From: Muricea muricata
Taxonomy: Eukaryota > Cnidaria > Anthozoa > Malacalcyonacea > Plexauridae
DNA length: 64,000 nt
Direction: 5' to 3'
Assembly (NCBI GenBank): GCA_963855995.1
Contig: OY979718.1
Span: 1,635,501-1,699,500 of the forward strand
Shown here: positions 11,401 through 24,700 of the stretch, piece by piece
Layout: each line of letters begins with the position of its first letter
Position numbering within the stretch: position 1 is the stretch's first letter
Translations under genes and position numbers: made by a program
Notes under the pieces: generated by a model
The model's input: only the letters and a program-made list of their open reading frames with translations
What the model was told of the DNA's origin: nothing
Databases searched by the model: none

Positions 11401-14400
11401 GAAGCGTTTTTTTATGACAAGGAGGATGGAAGTACCGGAGAAAACAATGGCGAAGAAAACGTTTTATCTGATAAGACAGAAATTGTAAAGTCAATTGCTA
11501 TGAGAAGTTCTTTTGCAATTGGGGTATGTGAATAATCATTTTGGATCTTGGTCTCTATACAGAAAACATTGTTTGAAAAGAAAATAAATTTTGGGCGTTT
11601 CAAGCGAATACCTTTCGTCTACATGCATTCAAGTTCTAGTAAACCTGCTAGTCTTCAGCAAGCTTTAGCATATGCTGCATATCATTGACACATATTTACA
11701 CATCTGCACGTGGATTATCAATAAATCGTTCAAATACTCAAACAAACGTAACAGTCACAAAGTGAATGCCGCACTGTTTTGAGGGTCGAATTTTCGCCAC
11801 CCAAAATTTTACTATTCGATTAACACGTAGCATGACGCCACTTGCAAGAGCTTAATACTAGCGTGTCTCGAACTTAATACTATGCTTTTGTTTATTATCT
11901 TTGCCCTGATCTATGCCTATATACAGCATTAAATGCACTTAATGTGAAAATACTGTTTCTTGTCTCAGGCACCAGGATTAGTAATCAATAACCCTCATGA
12001 CGACAAGGCTGCGAAACACAGACAGTGGGTTAAAGAACTAGGTAGGTGGAAAAATTAATCTGATATATGTGTGCAATAAAATGTCTTTAACTAGCAATTT
12101 AGTGGCAGCCTTCATTTGACTCGTTCAACATTCCTGGATGTATTCTACTTGGTCACGTTTAGCATTTGTCCAAAATATTTTGCAGTGTTGAGTAGAATGT
12201 GGATTAATTAAATTTACAGAACAACAAATACAAGAAAAGAAAATGAGAGAAAAGAAAATGAAAGAAAATCAATCTGTTGGAACTGCGGTGTATCAACCGG
12301 TTAGTGCTCTAAATAATCCTAATTATCAAAAAATCTGTTACCTATCTTCTACGCGCCTCGTGCCCATAAGGCTTCCACGGAAGTCCTCCACTTTTCCCTG
12401 TTGGTTGCTACAGCTCTTGCCTCCTCCTCCCATGATCGCCAACCTGCATCTTTTCTTTCTTTTTCCACCGTCCGTCTGCAGGTCGTTTTCGGTCTTCCCC
12501 TTTTTCTCTTCCCTTCCGGTGCCCACGTCATTGCAATGTTGCAATCATCCTTCTGGTCTTTTCTCAGAATGTGGCCGATCATCTTCCATCTGCGCCGCTG
12601 TACCTCCTTACTCAAAGGCTTCATGCCTGCCTTTTTTAGTAACTCTTGAGTGGTAACATGATCCTTCCAGTCGATTCGTAGAATTAATTAAACAAAGTTG
12701 AAATTAAATAGAAATTTATATAATAGCTTAAGAATGTGGAAATTACAACGTATAAATGAAACTATATTCATTGGTACAGTTACATGCTTTTAATTAGACT
12801 ATTTACAGATACGTTGTTAAAAATAGACATAAATTTCTCAAAAAATAATGAAACTAGTAATGCGCTTTGTAGTTAAGAATTAGAGAACGCATACTGCCGA
12901 AAAGCCACCTTGCTTTTGAGCTTGTGGACATGTTCACTTGTTGCTCATATATGTCTGCAGCAATTTTATTTTGAAAGGTAGAAAGCGATTGAAGGCGCGT
13001 TCACACGATACGACAGGCCCCCATATGATTGTCATTCTGGCGTATGACAACGATTGCTCACGCCAGTATTTCTGTTGATCAGTTCAGGAAAAAATTAAAA
13101 TGTGAAATCTTTACACACATTCACTCAATTGCATACGCCAAAGTCAGAATAGCACGCGACATGTCCCGCCGTGTAAAACGGTCTTTCCCTAATGTCTTTT
13201 GACATTTGAAGAAAACCACTTGATATTCCCGAGATAATTTGTTTGCTGACTTTGTATCGGTAATTTAATTATTGATTTAGGACCCGTTTTATTTAATTTG
13301 TTTGTTAAGCGTATTGCTTGTTTAATTATCAGCTCGAAACCCAACGAGAGGGATTTTTTTCGAACACACAAAACAAGGAAAGTTTTAGAACTACAGCCAC
13401 GGTCACCGCTGAACTTCACCAAGAAACTGACAGGTATTTCAAATACAGATGTGTGTACTGTGCTTGGCAGATACTATATATAAGTTATTCAACTGGACAA
13501 TGTAATTGGATTTGTAACCGTCGAATAATCCCACTTGCGTATTCACGTGAATGCATGTACGTGCTGTGTAAAGTCAGAAAATTGCAGACAAAGAGGAAAT
13601 ATGCATTGGTGCAAAAAAGAATAATTGTATTTGTGATAAGAATAAGAGCAAATTGCCTTCTAGCGCAACCACAATCTATGCATGCAGGTTTTAGCAAAGT
13701 TATATGTAACCCAAGATGAAGTTCAGTATCGTACAAAAAGTACAAAATAACCACGGTTATGTCACCCACTACCATGCAACATACACGACAGCATAATGGT
13801 CATCTACTGCATAATTATAATGAATACCCTCGGAACGTGACAGAAATGTTAGGTATTCGTTTACATTTTCATCCAGATCTTCCTGTATTGTTTCAGGTCT
13901 ACTACTGGGCATGCGCGAGGTTGTGGTTTAATGAGTATGCTTTCTGAAAGCGAGGCTGATAAACAAAGAAAAAAAATAATTGAACATCAGGTGAGTCCAT
14001 TATTTGACATTCAACCACTGAATATAAAGCAATTATTGTAGGAGCCTGGTAGGTGGTCGTAACTCGTAATACAACATAGAGTTTCTTATTTCACAAAGAA
14101 AGCATTTCAAAGTTGCAATGTCTTTATGATTACTTCACATGTCAGAGGATTAGATAAATACAAAGTAACTCGTTTAAATATGGCCTTGGTTTTACCTCGA
14201 CATAACGATGTTATATTAATGAAATGCGAGCCTATAAGCGAAGTAGTTCTATATTTCTTGTGAGTGTGGAAGAGGGGGGACGACGCAAATTTTTTTACGG
14301 TTTTTCCACAAATACATGCATGCACATATGTTATATGCATACATCCTTACAACTACACACCTGGGCGCCTTGTTTAATCAACTGACGTGCCGCTACAGAG

Positions 14401-17400
14401 TGTGTTCTTGTCGGTTATAGAAAGCGATCCAGCTTCAAGTTGAGGATCGAAGACGACGAAAGATGGAAGAGCGAGAGCGTCGTCTTCAAGAGGAAGCCAT
14501 CGAGGAAGAACGACTTACAAAGGAAAGAGAAAAATTGCAAAAACAATTTCAAGAAGAAATGATAAAAATGGAACAAAAAGAGGTTCAGTTAATGTTTCGT
14601 TGTGTTTTAATAAGTAAGGACTCTATAGAGGAATCAGACGACTAGTTAAATCTAGGGCGTGTGTTTTAATAAGTAAGGACTCTATAGACAATGCTGGAAT
14701 CAGACGACTAGTTAAATCTGGGGCGTGTGTAAAAGTAGAAGAGTTGAAGTTTAGGAATACGGCTAATTTAATGAAGTTTGTCACTGAAAATCAATTCTCA
14801 GGGGATAAAACCGTGGATTATGGCTCTATCTGGTAATCGATAGAACTGTGTTATACATGTATGTCAGTAACGCAGTTGTTTTGTTTTGTTAATTAGATCT
14901 AAGCTGTACTCGTAGTAATAATTTGAATTTAATCCCCAGTAGTGTTCATTATGTCTTGCAAGAAGTCTTACAGAGTTGTTATCGAACGAATTGTGGTTTA
15001 ATTTTGATTTAGTGTATACTACTTAGTTTTTCACTCCGTCCTAAGGTCTAAATTGCTAAACATAAATTTTAGGAGCGAGCAAAACATCGAGCTCAAGTGT
15101 TACAAGAAGGAATCTCCAAAGCATTTGAGTCGGCGCAACAGGTGCGTTAGGCATGTAATGAAACTGATGTTTGAATATAATCTTGCCAACAACACACCTT
15201 CATTTCACACATACATTCTTACTGGCAGTTACTGCTTTTGCATCTGTAAGGTTTTTCATCTCTCACTAAATTTTCTCATTGTTGGTTTAGTTCAAACGCG
15301 ATAGGAGAAAAAATCGCCTGCAAGGATCAACTACAGAAGGCAAGTGGACACTTTTTGTATTAGTAATAAGCAACTAATGAAACTAATAAAAGTAAAAAAA
15401 GTATGGTTGCATCTCGTGAATGATTTCATTCAACTTTCAATGCTGAATATGCACAGCTTATCAAAATTGTACACTACTTACAAATCTTATCAAAGATGAA
15501 AATGCTCCGAATGCGGAAAGGTTCAACACGTGACCATGAGCCTGACGTGTGCACTGATCTCTATATTTGAATGCTAAAGATGTGTGACGTAATTTTAATA
15601 TCATGTTTTTATAAGTATTAAAATGGCTTTGAGGTTGATTAGTGATTAAATGTACCCGAACGCCGATTGAGGTTTAGTAATATTATTGTCACTGAGACAA
15701 CAGGAACGCTTTTAGGGGATTTAACCGTAGGTGAAATAAAAGTTAATTGAAGTGTGTTTATTTCTATCTCGCATAAATAACAAGTGCAGATGTTTGGCAG
15801 AAATGTAAGGTGTACGATTAGTTACTAATCCTACCTAATGTATATACATCGTGTTATTTAGTTGTTAATCGTCGTTTCGAGGTGACTATGACATTACTTA
15901 CTGTTTTCATAGTATCCGTTAAGGATGAGAACTTTGGTAACCAACGTGGACAACAAACTATATCACCTCACGATAATTCCAAAAGTCAAGCTGAAAATAC
16001 CAGGAATGTGGTTCCTCCTCTTAACTTAAGATCTTCAATCTCTCCCATCAACAAGTCAAACGAGAAATTGTCGTCAAGAATCTCCGAGTCCGCAATAAAC
16101 GTGAAACGGAACTCCTTAATATCTGCTCGTGATGTCAAAACATCGTACTCAGAAACAGACAAAGATCAGTCCGAAACTTTAATTGATAAATGGGTACATG
16201 AAGATTTTAGTACAAACAGAGAACAGAGTTACAATCAAACTTCTACTGAGGTAGTAGTGCCATTTCATAGAACTTCTAGTGCAACATTATTCCGAGAATC
16301 TTTAGCCTCGCAAGATAATCACGAGGATGTTAATGGACCTGCAAGTAAGCTTACTGGAAATGAACGTAAAGGTATTAAAAATGGTCGCACAGTTCCAGAA
16401 GTTCATTCTACTAGAACGTCATTATTACGACAAAAAGGGACCAATAATAAAAACACATCACTTGCAAGTCGCCGTAAAAACCATGGAGTGGACAGAGGAC
16501 AACAAAGTCTTCAAAAATCTAAACCAACTTCACAAAAAGACCATGATGATCGAATTGTAAACAAATATAAAGACATATCCTCCATTCCCGGAGAAACTCA
16601 AACGACGACTATCCCCAGTGTAAGTGTATTCTAATGCCACGTGATGTAAAGAGTGCCGTGCATTGGATGAAATAATGCACGCTATAATTTATTATTATTA
16701 TTATAACTTCATTTACACACCTGCTCTTCCATAGAGCTTTGTATACGTGGTGATAGGCTGGCAGCGAAATTATTCGCGAGAGTTTTTCGTTTGAGAAATA
16801 CGTTTGGCACATATACATGCAAAGTACATGACCGTATAGTACGCTGATTTCTCCAATTTGTTCCTGCTTGTTTAGTGCTAGAACTGGTTTTACAATTACA
16901 CATCAATTATTTGGCACACTCATCAAGGCAATCAATAAAACGATAAGATAAAATTATGTGAATCTGTTAACTTACGCTACAAGTGTTTATAATGTTTTAT
17001 AATTTAAAAAAAACAAAAATAGACGTGGCCTCATTAATATTCTTGATCTGAAGATTACCAGTTACGAGAAGCTTACTAATTGAGCTGAGACACAGCACGT
17101 GACATATTATATTTGACATGATTTGTCAATACACCTATGAATTATAAACGACTGTTTTGTGAGCGTCTGATCATTAATACGGCCATATTGCTGTTGCTTA
17201 TCAATAGTTAAACCTTTCTTTTCCAGCATCTTTTAGCGACCTTCACTCCAACTGCCCACCAGGAGAAGATTTTGGAGCAACTTGCAACTTTACGAAAGGT
17301 ACATGCAGCCAGCTAATTAGTGTTATCGATAATCGGTGCAACTCGTTTTATCTAAAGAATTTTCTTATGATCAAAATATCTATTACATTATATATATAAT

Positions 17401-17770
17401 CTTACTTGCATTTCCTCTTGGAAAAAGGATACACGGGCGTCCAAAAGACCGATTTTCCTTTATCACCATCGCGTGTTTGCCTTCAATGTATTTTTACAAT
17501 AATAGCGACACTTACTTCATGCAATGTAAATTACCCATTTCGATACTTGTTTAAAATTTTAAGATAATATTGTCTCATGCTGCATGTAATGGCTTTAGAA
17601 GGTTGATATATCCAGTGCAAGCGATGCTTATAAGATCAAGCTTGATTCTTTCCACCCCTCCTTGCCTGCTGTAAAGTTTCATACTCTCTTATGCACAGGG
17701 ACTTCTGTTGAAAGATGAAGAAATTAAAACTCGGGTATTCCACATCAATGAATATGAGGTCCACGCATAA
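8490..17770 (+). CDS. CCDC66: CCDC66-like coiled-coil protein
   Basis: Fifteen exons join in phase into 708 codons: 8490-8559, 9782-9813, 10129-10456, 11209-11297, 11395-11523, 11969-12041, 12220-12299, 13333-13433, 13897-13990, 14421-14582, 15073-15141, 15291-15339, 15913-16619, 17227-17298, 17699-17770. Family marks as I remember them from vertebrate CCDC66: an N-terminal GKLNIVLSDG, then TKNELTKLLETLNESG, and a charged helix in residues 333-386 with LQEEAIEEERLTKERE. The C-terminal HQEKILEQLATLRKGLL (about 672-688) matches the tail helix. CCDC66 proteins bind microtubules at centrosomes, centriolar satellites and cilia. The total is shorter than the human protein (about 950 residues). Exon 13 (235 codons) is a polar, probably disordered linker. 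Intron 12 has a GC donor (GCAAGT at 15340). The first ATG is at 8490. Stop TAA is at 17768-17770, with ATTAAA near 17792 as a possible poly(A) signal. Confidence 0.85.
12349..12660 (-). pseudogene. LINE C-terminal fragment in a CCDC66 intron
   Basis: The minus-strand frame reads RRRWKMIGHILRKD, then PEGKRKRGRPKTTCRRTVE and REKWRTSVEAL. This is the signature C-terminal tail of non-LTR reverse-transcriptase proteins. There is no catalytic domain, so it is 5'-truncated and dead. It sits antisense in intron 7 of the CCDC66-like gene. The base composition is richer in GC than the surrounding intron. Confidence 0.85.
14602..14728. repeat. Tandem duplication in CCDC66 intron 10
   Basis: The segment 14602-14660 recurs at 14661-14728 with one short insertion (ACAATGCT). 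Both copies share GTGTTTTAATAAGTAAGGAC and CAGACGACTAGTTAAATCT. The duplication begins 20 bp after the splice donor of exon 10. Confidence 0.85.
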
Positions 17771-20700
17771 TAGAAACTTGTGATGTATTGTGAATTAAAA
17801 TGAGTAGATATTGTGTATAAATAGGTATATGTAATCATGAAAGTAAAAATTTATATATATATAGATCACTTCATTTTCTGTCTTGTAGTTGTAGCGAGAA
17901 TGAAAACATTTTTAAAACAGATCGAAGTATATAAATAAGATGGCTTTATTTAAGTGCCCAGATAAGTGTCATTGTGATGGAGTTTCCGGATATGATGTCA
18001 TATCGACAATTTTTGTAGCCAAAATTTTAACACGAAGACAGTTTGTTATGTCCGCCATCTTTGAAATCCGCGAAGATGACGTTTTTGTCAAATGTGACTG
18101 CTTAGACATTGGAAATTCTATTCCAACTTGCAACATTAAAATTTTAAGGACAGTTTAACATTCAAATACAGCGTGACAATTTTTCCTTCAAGTGTATAAT
18201 TGTAATTCCAATTTACTTTGAAGAAACATTTGTCGTGCATGTGGATGAATATATTTTCCCTTACGAAACACAGACTACACAAGTGACTAACGCGTTTTCT
18301 CTCACCATATAATGAAAGGGGAGTCTTGATTGATTGATCTCTCCTCTGCTTCAAGGATTTCTCTTTGGGTACTAATATGGCTTTTCTTCCTCCTAAGGAG
18401 CTTTGGCTGTAGTACTACAACTTTAGCAGCAGTACTGCATGTGAAATGGTACCTTTGTAACTCAAAAATTAAAAAACACAAGATGTTGGCATAGGCGTAC
18501 CGAGGGGAGGTTTTTTGGGCCTGCGACCCCCCCCCCCAGTTTTGACAGATTTGGTCGGTAATTTAAGTTAAAATGATTGCAAAATTGACCAACAAAATTT
18601 AATTCGTTGATAAAATGTGGAAACTCCTTCCCTCTCCCGAAGTAATGGCCTCGGTGTAATGTAATGTAACGCTGGCTTGTAGTACAGATACGCAATCTTG
18701 AAAATGTGGTGTTAGTATTTGGCGACCATACATATGATTGCACATTTAGAAAATAAAATTATGTGCATAAAATTATGTTGATATAAAATGTATGACGGAC
18801 GTATTGTCACTGTTGTGTTGCATGTGTTTCGCGATTTTGAACCGAGCGAACCATTGCGTTCGGTTGCATTGAAATTGTCGTTATAGATTAAATTCTGTGG
18901 TGTATAATCGTCAGAGCGAGGCTTTTTTACTGAAATTGTGGCGTGGATTCGATAATCTCCTTGGACGCTTGTCAGTTATTTTGTAAACAGTTTGTCAACG
19001 ATCTACCAGAGGAGTATACTTTCTCCCACATGCAGAGAATGTTGAGATTGATTGTAGAAAACGACATTCTGGTTACAAACCTGTCAAGGTTTCCGAGTAT
19101 CTCAGAAAGGAATCATGCAGACTAAATTGTATTAGCCAATTAAGTAGCAAACACCAATTCTGGTCATAGTCACAGATCATATGGTGGGCACCAGGAAGCG
19201 AAACTCGTGTGAGGTCGACTAAGGTACAAACTCTGCAGGCTTGATGCAAGTTTGAAAAACAGACTTGGCGATGCAAATTGATATTTGCAGACTTGCTGTA
19301 AGCTGAAAATGACTTCCAGTTTGTGGATGAAAAGCCTGACAATCAACTTGCCTCAATCTTGATGAGAACTTTTTGTCATGATCAAATGGAGCAAGCTATG
19401 CGAAGGTATCCTGACTTCATGCCGACTGGGTTAAATTGTGCGGCTCTTCTGACTACTAACCAACCATAAATTAGCAATTTCCAATTACATGCTATACGCC
19501 AGAAATGTCGATTTTTTTGCCAAAAAAGTTTCAGTATAGTGTAGATCTATCCCCTATACTACTTTTCCCCGTCTATTTCAACACCAAGGGCTTGATAGTA
19601 TATAATAACTGCTGCATGTTTAGTACGGCTAAAATGGTTTGTGTTGCTATCATGAGGCCCGTAATAGTTATAAAGACAGCCGAGTCAAACCAGTCAAAGA
19701 ATATAGAAAATGGATTTATTTTATTTTGTCATCTACGGCTAAGGCTTTCTTTCTAGCTGCTTAAAACGTTACTTTAGCCTGTGGCCTGATATATAATTAG
19801 AGAACTTATACTCTACAATGCGTATGACGAGGTGGACCGGACGTTACTCAAGTCTAGTTTCCGAGTACTAGTCAGAGTGATCAGAGTCTATATCAGCGAG
19901 ATTTTTGACACTGTTATTACAACATCAGTTCATGACCATGTAGAATATTGGAAACATGGCTTAATAGACTATTGCTACTTATATAACGCACATTTTCCCA
20001 ACCAAACCCCCCCTCGACGCAATATTTGAAAAATTCGTTGCCTCGGAAGTAGTAAAAAGTCATCCGGGTAAAAGATATTTTCCCGATTGCTGGCCAGTAT
20101 ATTGTGAATTTTTGCTGTTTTTATCGTTTTTTTAGAAATGAACTTTACAAATTTGCGTTGTAGATCACAAGCTCTCTATTTCTAATGCTGCCATACACAC
20201 ACACCAGTTACAAATTACAGTCCCAAGATGTTCAATTTTAGCAATTGTAAAACTGCCCCAGCCACTGCCGTGTGTGGTCTGGAACACAGGCTATACTTAT
20301 TACAGCACTCCTCAGAAGCATTGAACATGCTGCCCGACTCGGTAGAACTCAATTCCTAGTTCAAAAACTGTGATATATCGCAAGTGCCGATAGAAAGTAA
20401 GAAACTGGTGGGCTGGTCGTGGAGTGTTTTTTATTTCTATTTTCAAAAATCTTCCGCTTAACATATTTTCTCTTAAAATGCCGCAAAGTTTATTAATTGA
20501 TTCATCGTTTTGGAATCAAACGAGTGGTTCTGAACATTTAACCGCAGTCTACTTGCTTGGCCCATCTGACAAGCCTGGTCAACGGCAAGACGCGACTTCA
20601 TACTCGTATGAAATAGTAGTTATTTATGCGCAGCTCCATGCACGGCCGCACTGGCACGCTACAATATATATCTAGCTTGCGCTTTTCAATTAGTCAGATA

Positions 20701-21731
20701 AAACCACGGTGTTTGTCTAAACCACACTATCGCTTTGCGGATTGCATTACTGACCAGTAGTTTAAATAAACTATAAACTACGTATTTCGTTCGACTAGTA
20801 GGTGGTAGGTCTGATCATCGTCATTCAGTAATTTCGGTTGAATTCAGTCATATCTTGACTCGACTTTTTAGCTGTGTCGACCACTTTGCGCACAGCGCTA
20901 AACGCCAATTCTCTATCTGGAAAATTTGCTTAGAGGCGAGATCAGTTGTTTCGCAATAATACTTGAGCTTTAAATGCGCATATTAGCCTCCGTATTAGCA
21001 TTGAAACATCAGCAGTGTGTAGACAGAAACCATTTGCTACAGGAAATAAATCATCACTCGGACTGTTTCGAACATATCTTTCATGAGCGTCATCTGGAGG
21101 TGCGGAAGTGAACCATCGTGACTTTGAGCTATTTTAACTTCCTTGTATTAGGACGCACCCGATATCCTCAGTGACACTGTAGTATTTTATATATGCCTAG
21201 CTTTATTACAGCGAAAACAAAAAAAATAATAGACTCCTACTAAATCATCGTGGGGAGAAACAGTGTCCCCGCATTCGAAGCATTCATACACTTCCCAGTT
21301 CCCAACCACAGGTCCAACATAAACTGTACGTATGTGGTTGCGTTGCTATTATTTACATGGTTAAAACTTTTATATTTTACCCTTCTCAAACATCCGATGT
21401 TTTGCGATTTGTAAATTTACATTGCTGTCAGTATTTTCAAGAACAATTTCGCAATTATTTGCAAAACCAAGAAAGTGAATGTAAAAGCCTGATAGAGAAA
21501 ATAAACAGTATTTATTGCGTTCTGTTACTATTCAAGTAAGCCACGTTTTGCAATATTGTTGCTGTGCAAAGTCTTGTGGGTAGAAATATGCAAATTTATT
21601 GCTCGTTGAAGCGTAGCTAGAAGTGCAGTCTTTCTACGCGGTGGCTGTGTTAAACACTACATTATATTTTGATTTTACGTACAGCTCTTCTGCCGCGTTT
21701 TTCGAAAATACTAAAGCAGAACTTCGCTAAA
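17771..21731. other. Intergenic region between the CCDC66-like gene and the cysteine-module gene
   Basis: About 4 kb with no gene I can assemble. It holds a C-rich tract at 18528-18538 and a decayed coding-like stretch at 18943-19469. The 1-kb block upstream of 21732 has a slightly higher CpG density than elsewhere and may include the next promoter, but no TATA box or initiator can be defended. Confidence 0.6.
18943..19469 (+). pseudogene. Possible decayed coding relic of unknown family
   Basis: Two protein-like stretches lie in different frames, separated by stops. The first is KVSEYLRKESCRLN near 19085. The second, 19318-19469, contains DEKPDNQLASILMRTF and ends in a stop. Amino-acid composition and lack of low complexity look coding-like, but I do not recognise the family and no splice-compatible model joins the parts. 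Confidence 0.25.
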
Positions 21732-24700
21732 ATGACTACAGACACTGAGCAAAAACGGTAGGTTTATATAAAGTGGAAACAACGACTTTGAAATGTGTAT
21801 TCAAAGCGAACTCAACACGACCGCGCCGCTCGCTTGACCAACACAGGCATTTCTTTCTTATGTTTTAGGTTTCATCTTGAACGTATCATTAAGCACATCA
21901 GCGAAGAAACTACCTCAGCATGTGCTGTTTCGTCAGGAATATCTTTGGTAAGCTAGAAATGATTTCGCAAGTGAAAATATTATGCATTCAGTGTCGCTTT
22001 AGCACGGAGTCTGGCGCAGCCGCTATTAAAATAATGTTAAAATATCCTTGAAAATTTATCCAAGCGATATGCGTTTGCTCTCGCACGAAGCGTGAGCGTC
22101 GCTCTTTCTAGACGTAATATGATATTTGAGATAATTTTACAGTATTCGTGTAATATTTCAAACCGCGCGAAAAATATTGTGTTTAAGACGTGACTTGAAG
22201 TTCATTTGGTTCATGGCTCTCAGCTTAGTTGTATAGCGTGGCCATCGTTGTGGCGCAGTTCAAGATTATACTGTCTATAGCAGGATTTCTAGTTAGGTAC
22301 TGCGTTTTAACTTTCTTAAGTTGTTTTTATCACTTTTCATATGGTTTAGGAGAATAGAAATAGTTGTAAATTACTTTGTACGACTTTGTATGTGGTGAAA
22401 TTTTCACGAGGGAAGCGAAAAGTGGCGTTGGTTATGATTACAATTACAATTTATTCAAATATTCTGTTAGCGTATGCAAACTAACATTGGCAAGAAATTA
22501 TAATCACCTCTTGAGTATGTAAATTTGATTTCAGAGGCGAGACGACACGCGTTTTAGACCTATGTCAGCACAAGTATTAAATAGCGTTTACACGAAGCTT
22601 TAACGGCATGGAAAATTTTTATATTCGAAATATTCGCATGGATTCATTGTGATAAAAGTTGCTGTTTTGCCAGTATGGATCAGTGCGTGTAAAATTCATT
22701 CGTACATTGTTCTACAGCAGTGGCACTGACACGCATATATGTGGGAAATTGCGTGATACTGTAATTGCTGTGCGCAAGAATTGAAACTTTTATTTACCGT
22801 CCAGTTTCAATGAATTCTACGTATTTAAAATTCTGCAAACTAATAACTAGGTATATGCCTTTGCATCATTATAGCGGGTAATGTGAAAGCTTTGCACAAA
22901 TTTGTTAAAAGTCATAGGGGGAACTTGTAATGGTTATGCAAAGACTTTCCTTGTTCCTTATTGGTTCCTAAAAAGTAAAAAACAATGTTTACTTGATTTG
23001 ATGGTTTTGATCATGAGAGATTGAGAGTTCAGTAGGATGTTAAAGTATTTTTTCATGGTACAGCACTACAGCACTGTACTATATATTTTTTCCAAACAGC
23101 CCTATTTTTTGTATTATTCTAAATTGCCCCCCCCCCCCCTTGCTCTTATTGTCATTAGATCAATAATGATAATTATTGTTTTCAAATTATGTATAGTATG
23201 ATCAGATGTGTGTATAATCTTTGCCCAGAAACTTTTTGGACTTTTTGCACTTGCCACATTAGGCTTCATTTATTTGGCTATTGTAATATTTTGCACCTGA
23301 AAAATTATTAAATACAATTGTACTGAATTCAGTTCAATCACTTCATATCATTTGATTAATTAAGTAAAAGCTTGCACTACTTCATAATTATGTTCCAAAA
23401 AGTTAATCATATTTAATGGTATGGGGTAAAAACTATTGTGTGTCTAGTATGTAAACACTAGTACCATGTGACATACAGTACCATTGTATGAATCATTAGC
23501 CTATGTGATCATACGTCAACTTTCAAATGTTTGTTTGAGGGGTGAACAAACTATCTGGTTGATTGTTATTGCTTTTTTGGAGGAGGGGGAGGCTTGTGAC
23601 AAAATTAGCAAGTTGAGCAAAATTGTGCTTGAAATTCAGAAGTGTCAAGATTTATTGTAAATATAATATTGGGGATAGTGGTGTACATCTCTTAGAACTG
23701 GCAAATGGAAAAAAAAGAATAAAAATATGCACTAGGTAGAGTGTCCTCTGATTTTTATTTCCTTTTTGTTTTCAAATTCAAGTATTTTCATTAGTTTTGT
23801 GTGACCTGGCCCTCGAACGTGCTCTTGAAAGCCCTTGTATTTATATACTGATGCTTCAAAATCTTTACTTTTCTATTAATAAGCAGTAGCCTGAAGGACA
23901 GATATGATTTTTAACACGTGTGTAGGGTAGGGTACAATAGTCAACCTCTTAACCAAACCAGGTGTTCCATTGTTTCATTAAGATCAGTTCGCAGCACTGG
24001 CAAAGCCATCCTGACAATGTGATGATGCCATGCATTACTGCCACTTTTAAACAAGGAAATTTTTCATATCCTTCGGGCTTTTGACATTGCTATATTATAA
24101 AAAAATTATAAAACACTCCATACAATTTTGAGTTTTTCAAATTTCCACTCGTGTTGATGTAAGTCCACAGTCTGTTTCATCCAAAAGGACCACCTGAAGA
24201 TTATATATATATATGGAGGTAGGGGCTGTGAGGGTTGCAGATTTTACTGCAGATAAATGCTACTAAAACAATGCCTAAGTCTCAGTTTTGAGGTTCAGGT
24301 TTTGTGTTCTCTAGTCTAACATGTTGTCAACTTCCAATTTATGATAAATATTTACAGAGTGACCCAAGTGACACACAACGTTGCACGTTTTTTTATTGTA
24401 GGTGACAAGTGTTGAAGTACTTGAGTCAGAACAAGAAGAGAAAAGGTAATTCATTAATCAATGTTGATTAGTCCAGTAAAAAATTGCAGAGTGTAGCAGT
24501 TTTATAAACCCATAGTTTTAATTAACGAGCAGGGCCCAATGCTATGAGATCCACCCTATTATCTTGATAGACTTAGTTTCTACCTCTCTGTGATTCTAAT
24601 TAACTTTCTTGTCATGGACGTTTTTTGTTATTTCTGATACAACTGATTTTTCTCATAAATGCCTGGCCACATATTTTTTGCAATTTGTGACATTGTATGG

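Noticed and set aside
12243-12656. 137-residue plus-strand open frame
   Set aside because: Only its first part (12243-12299) is the true CCDC66 exon 7. The rest reads through the donor into the antisense of a LINE fragment.
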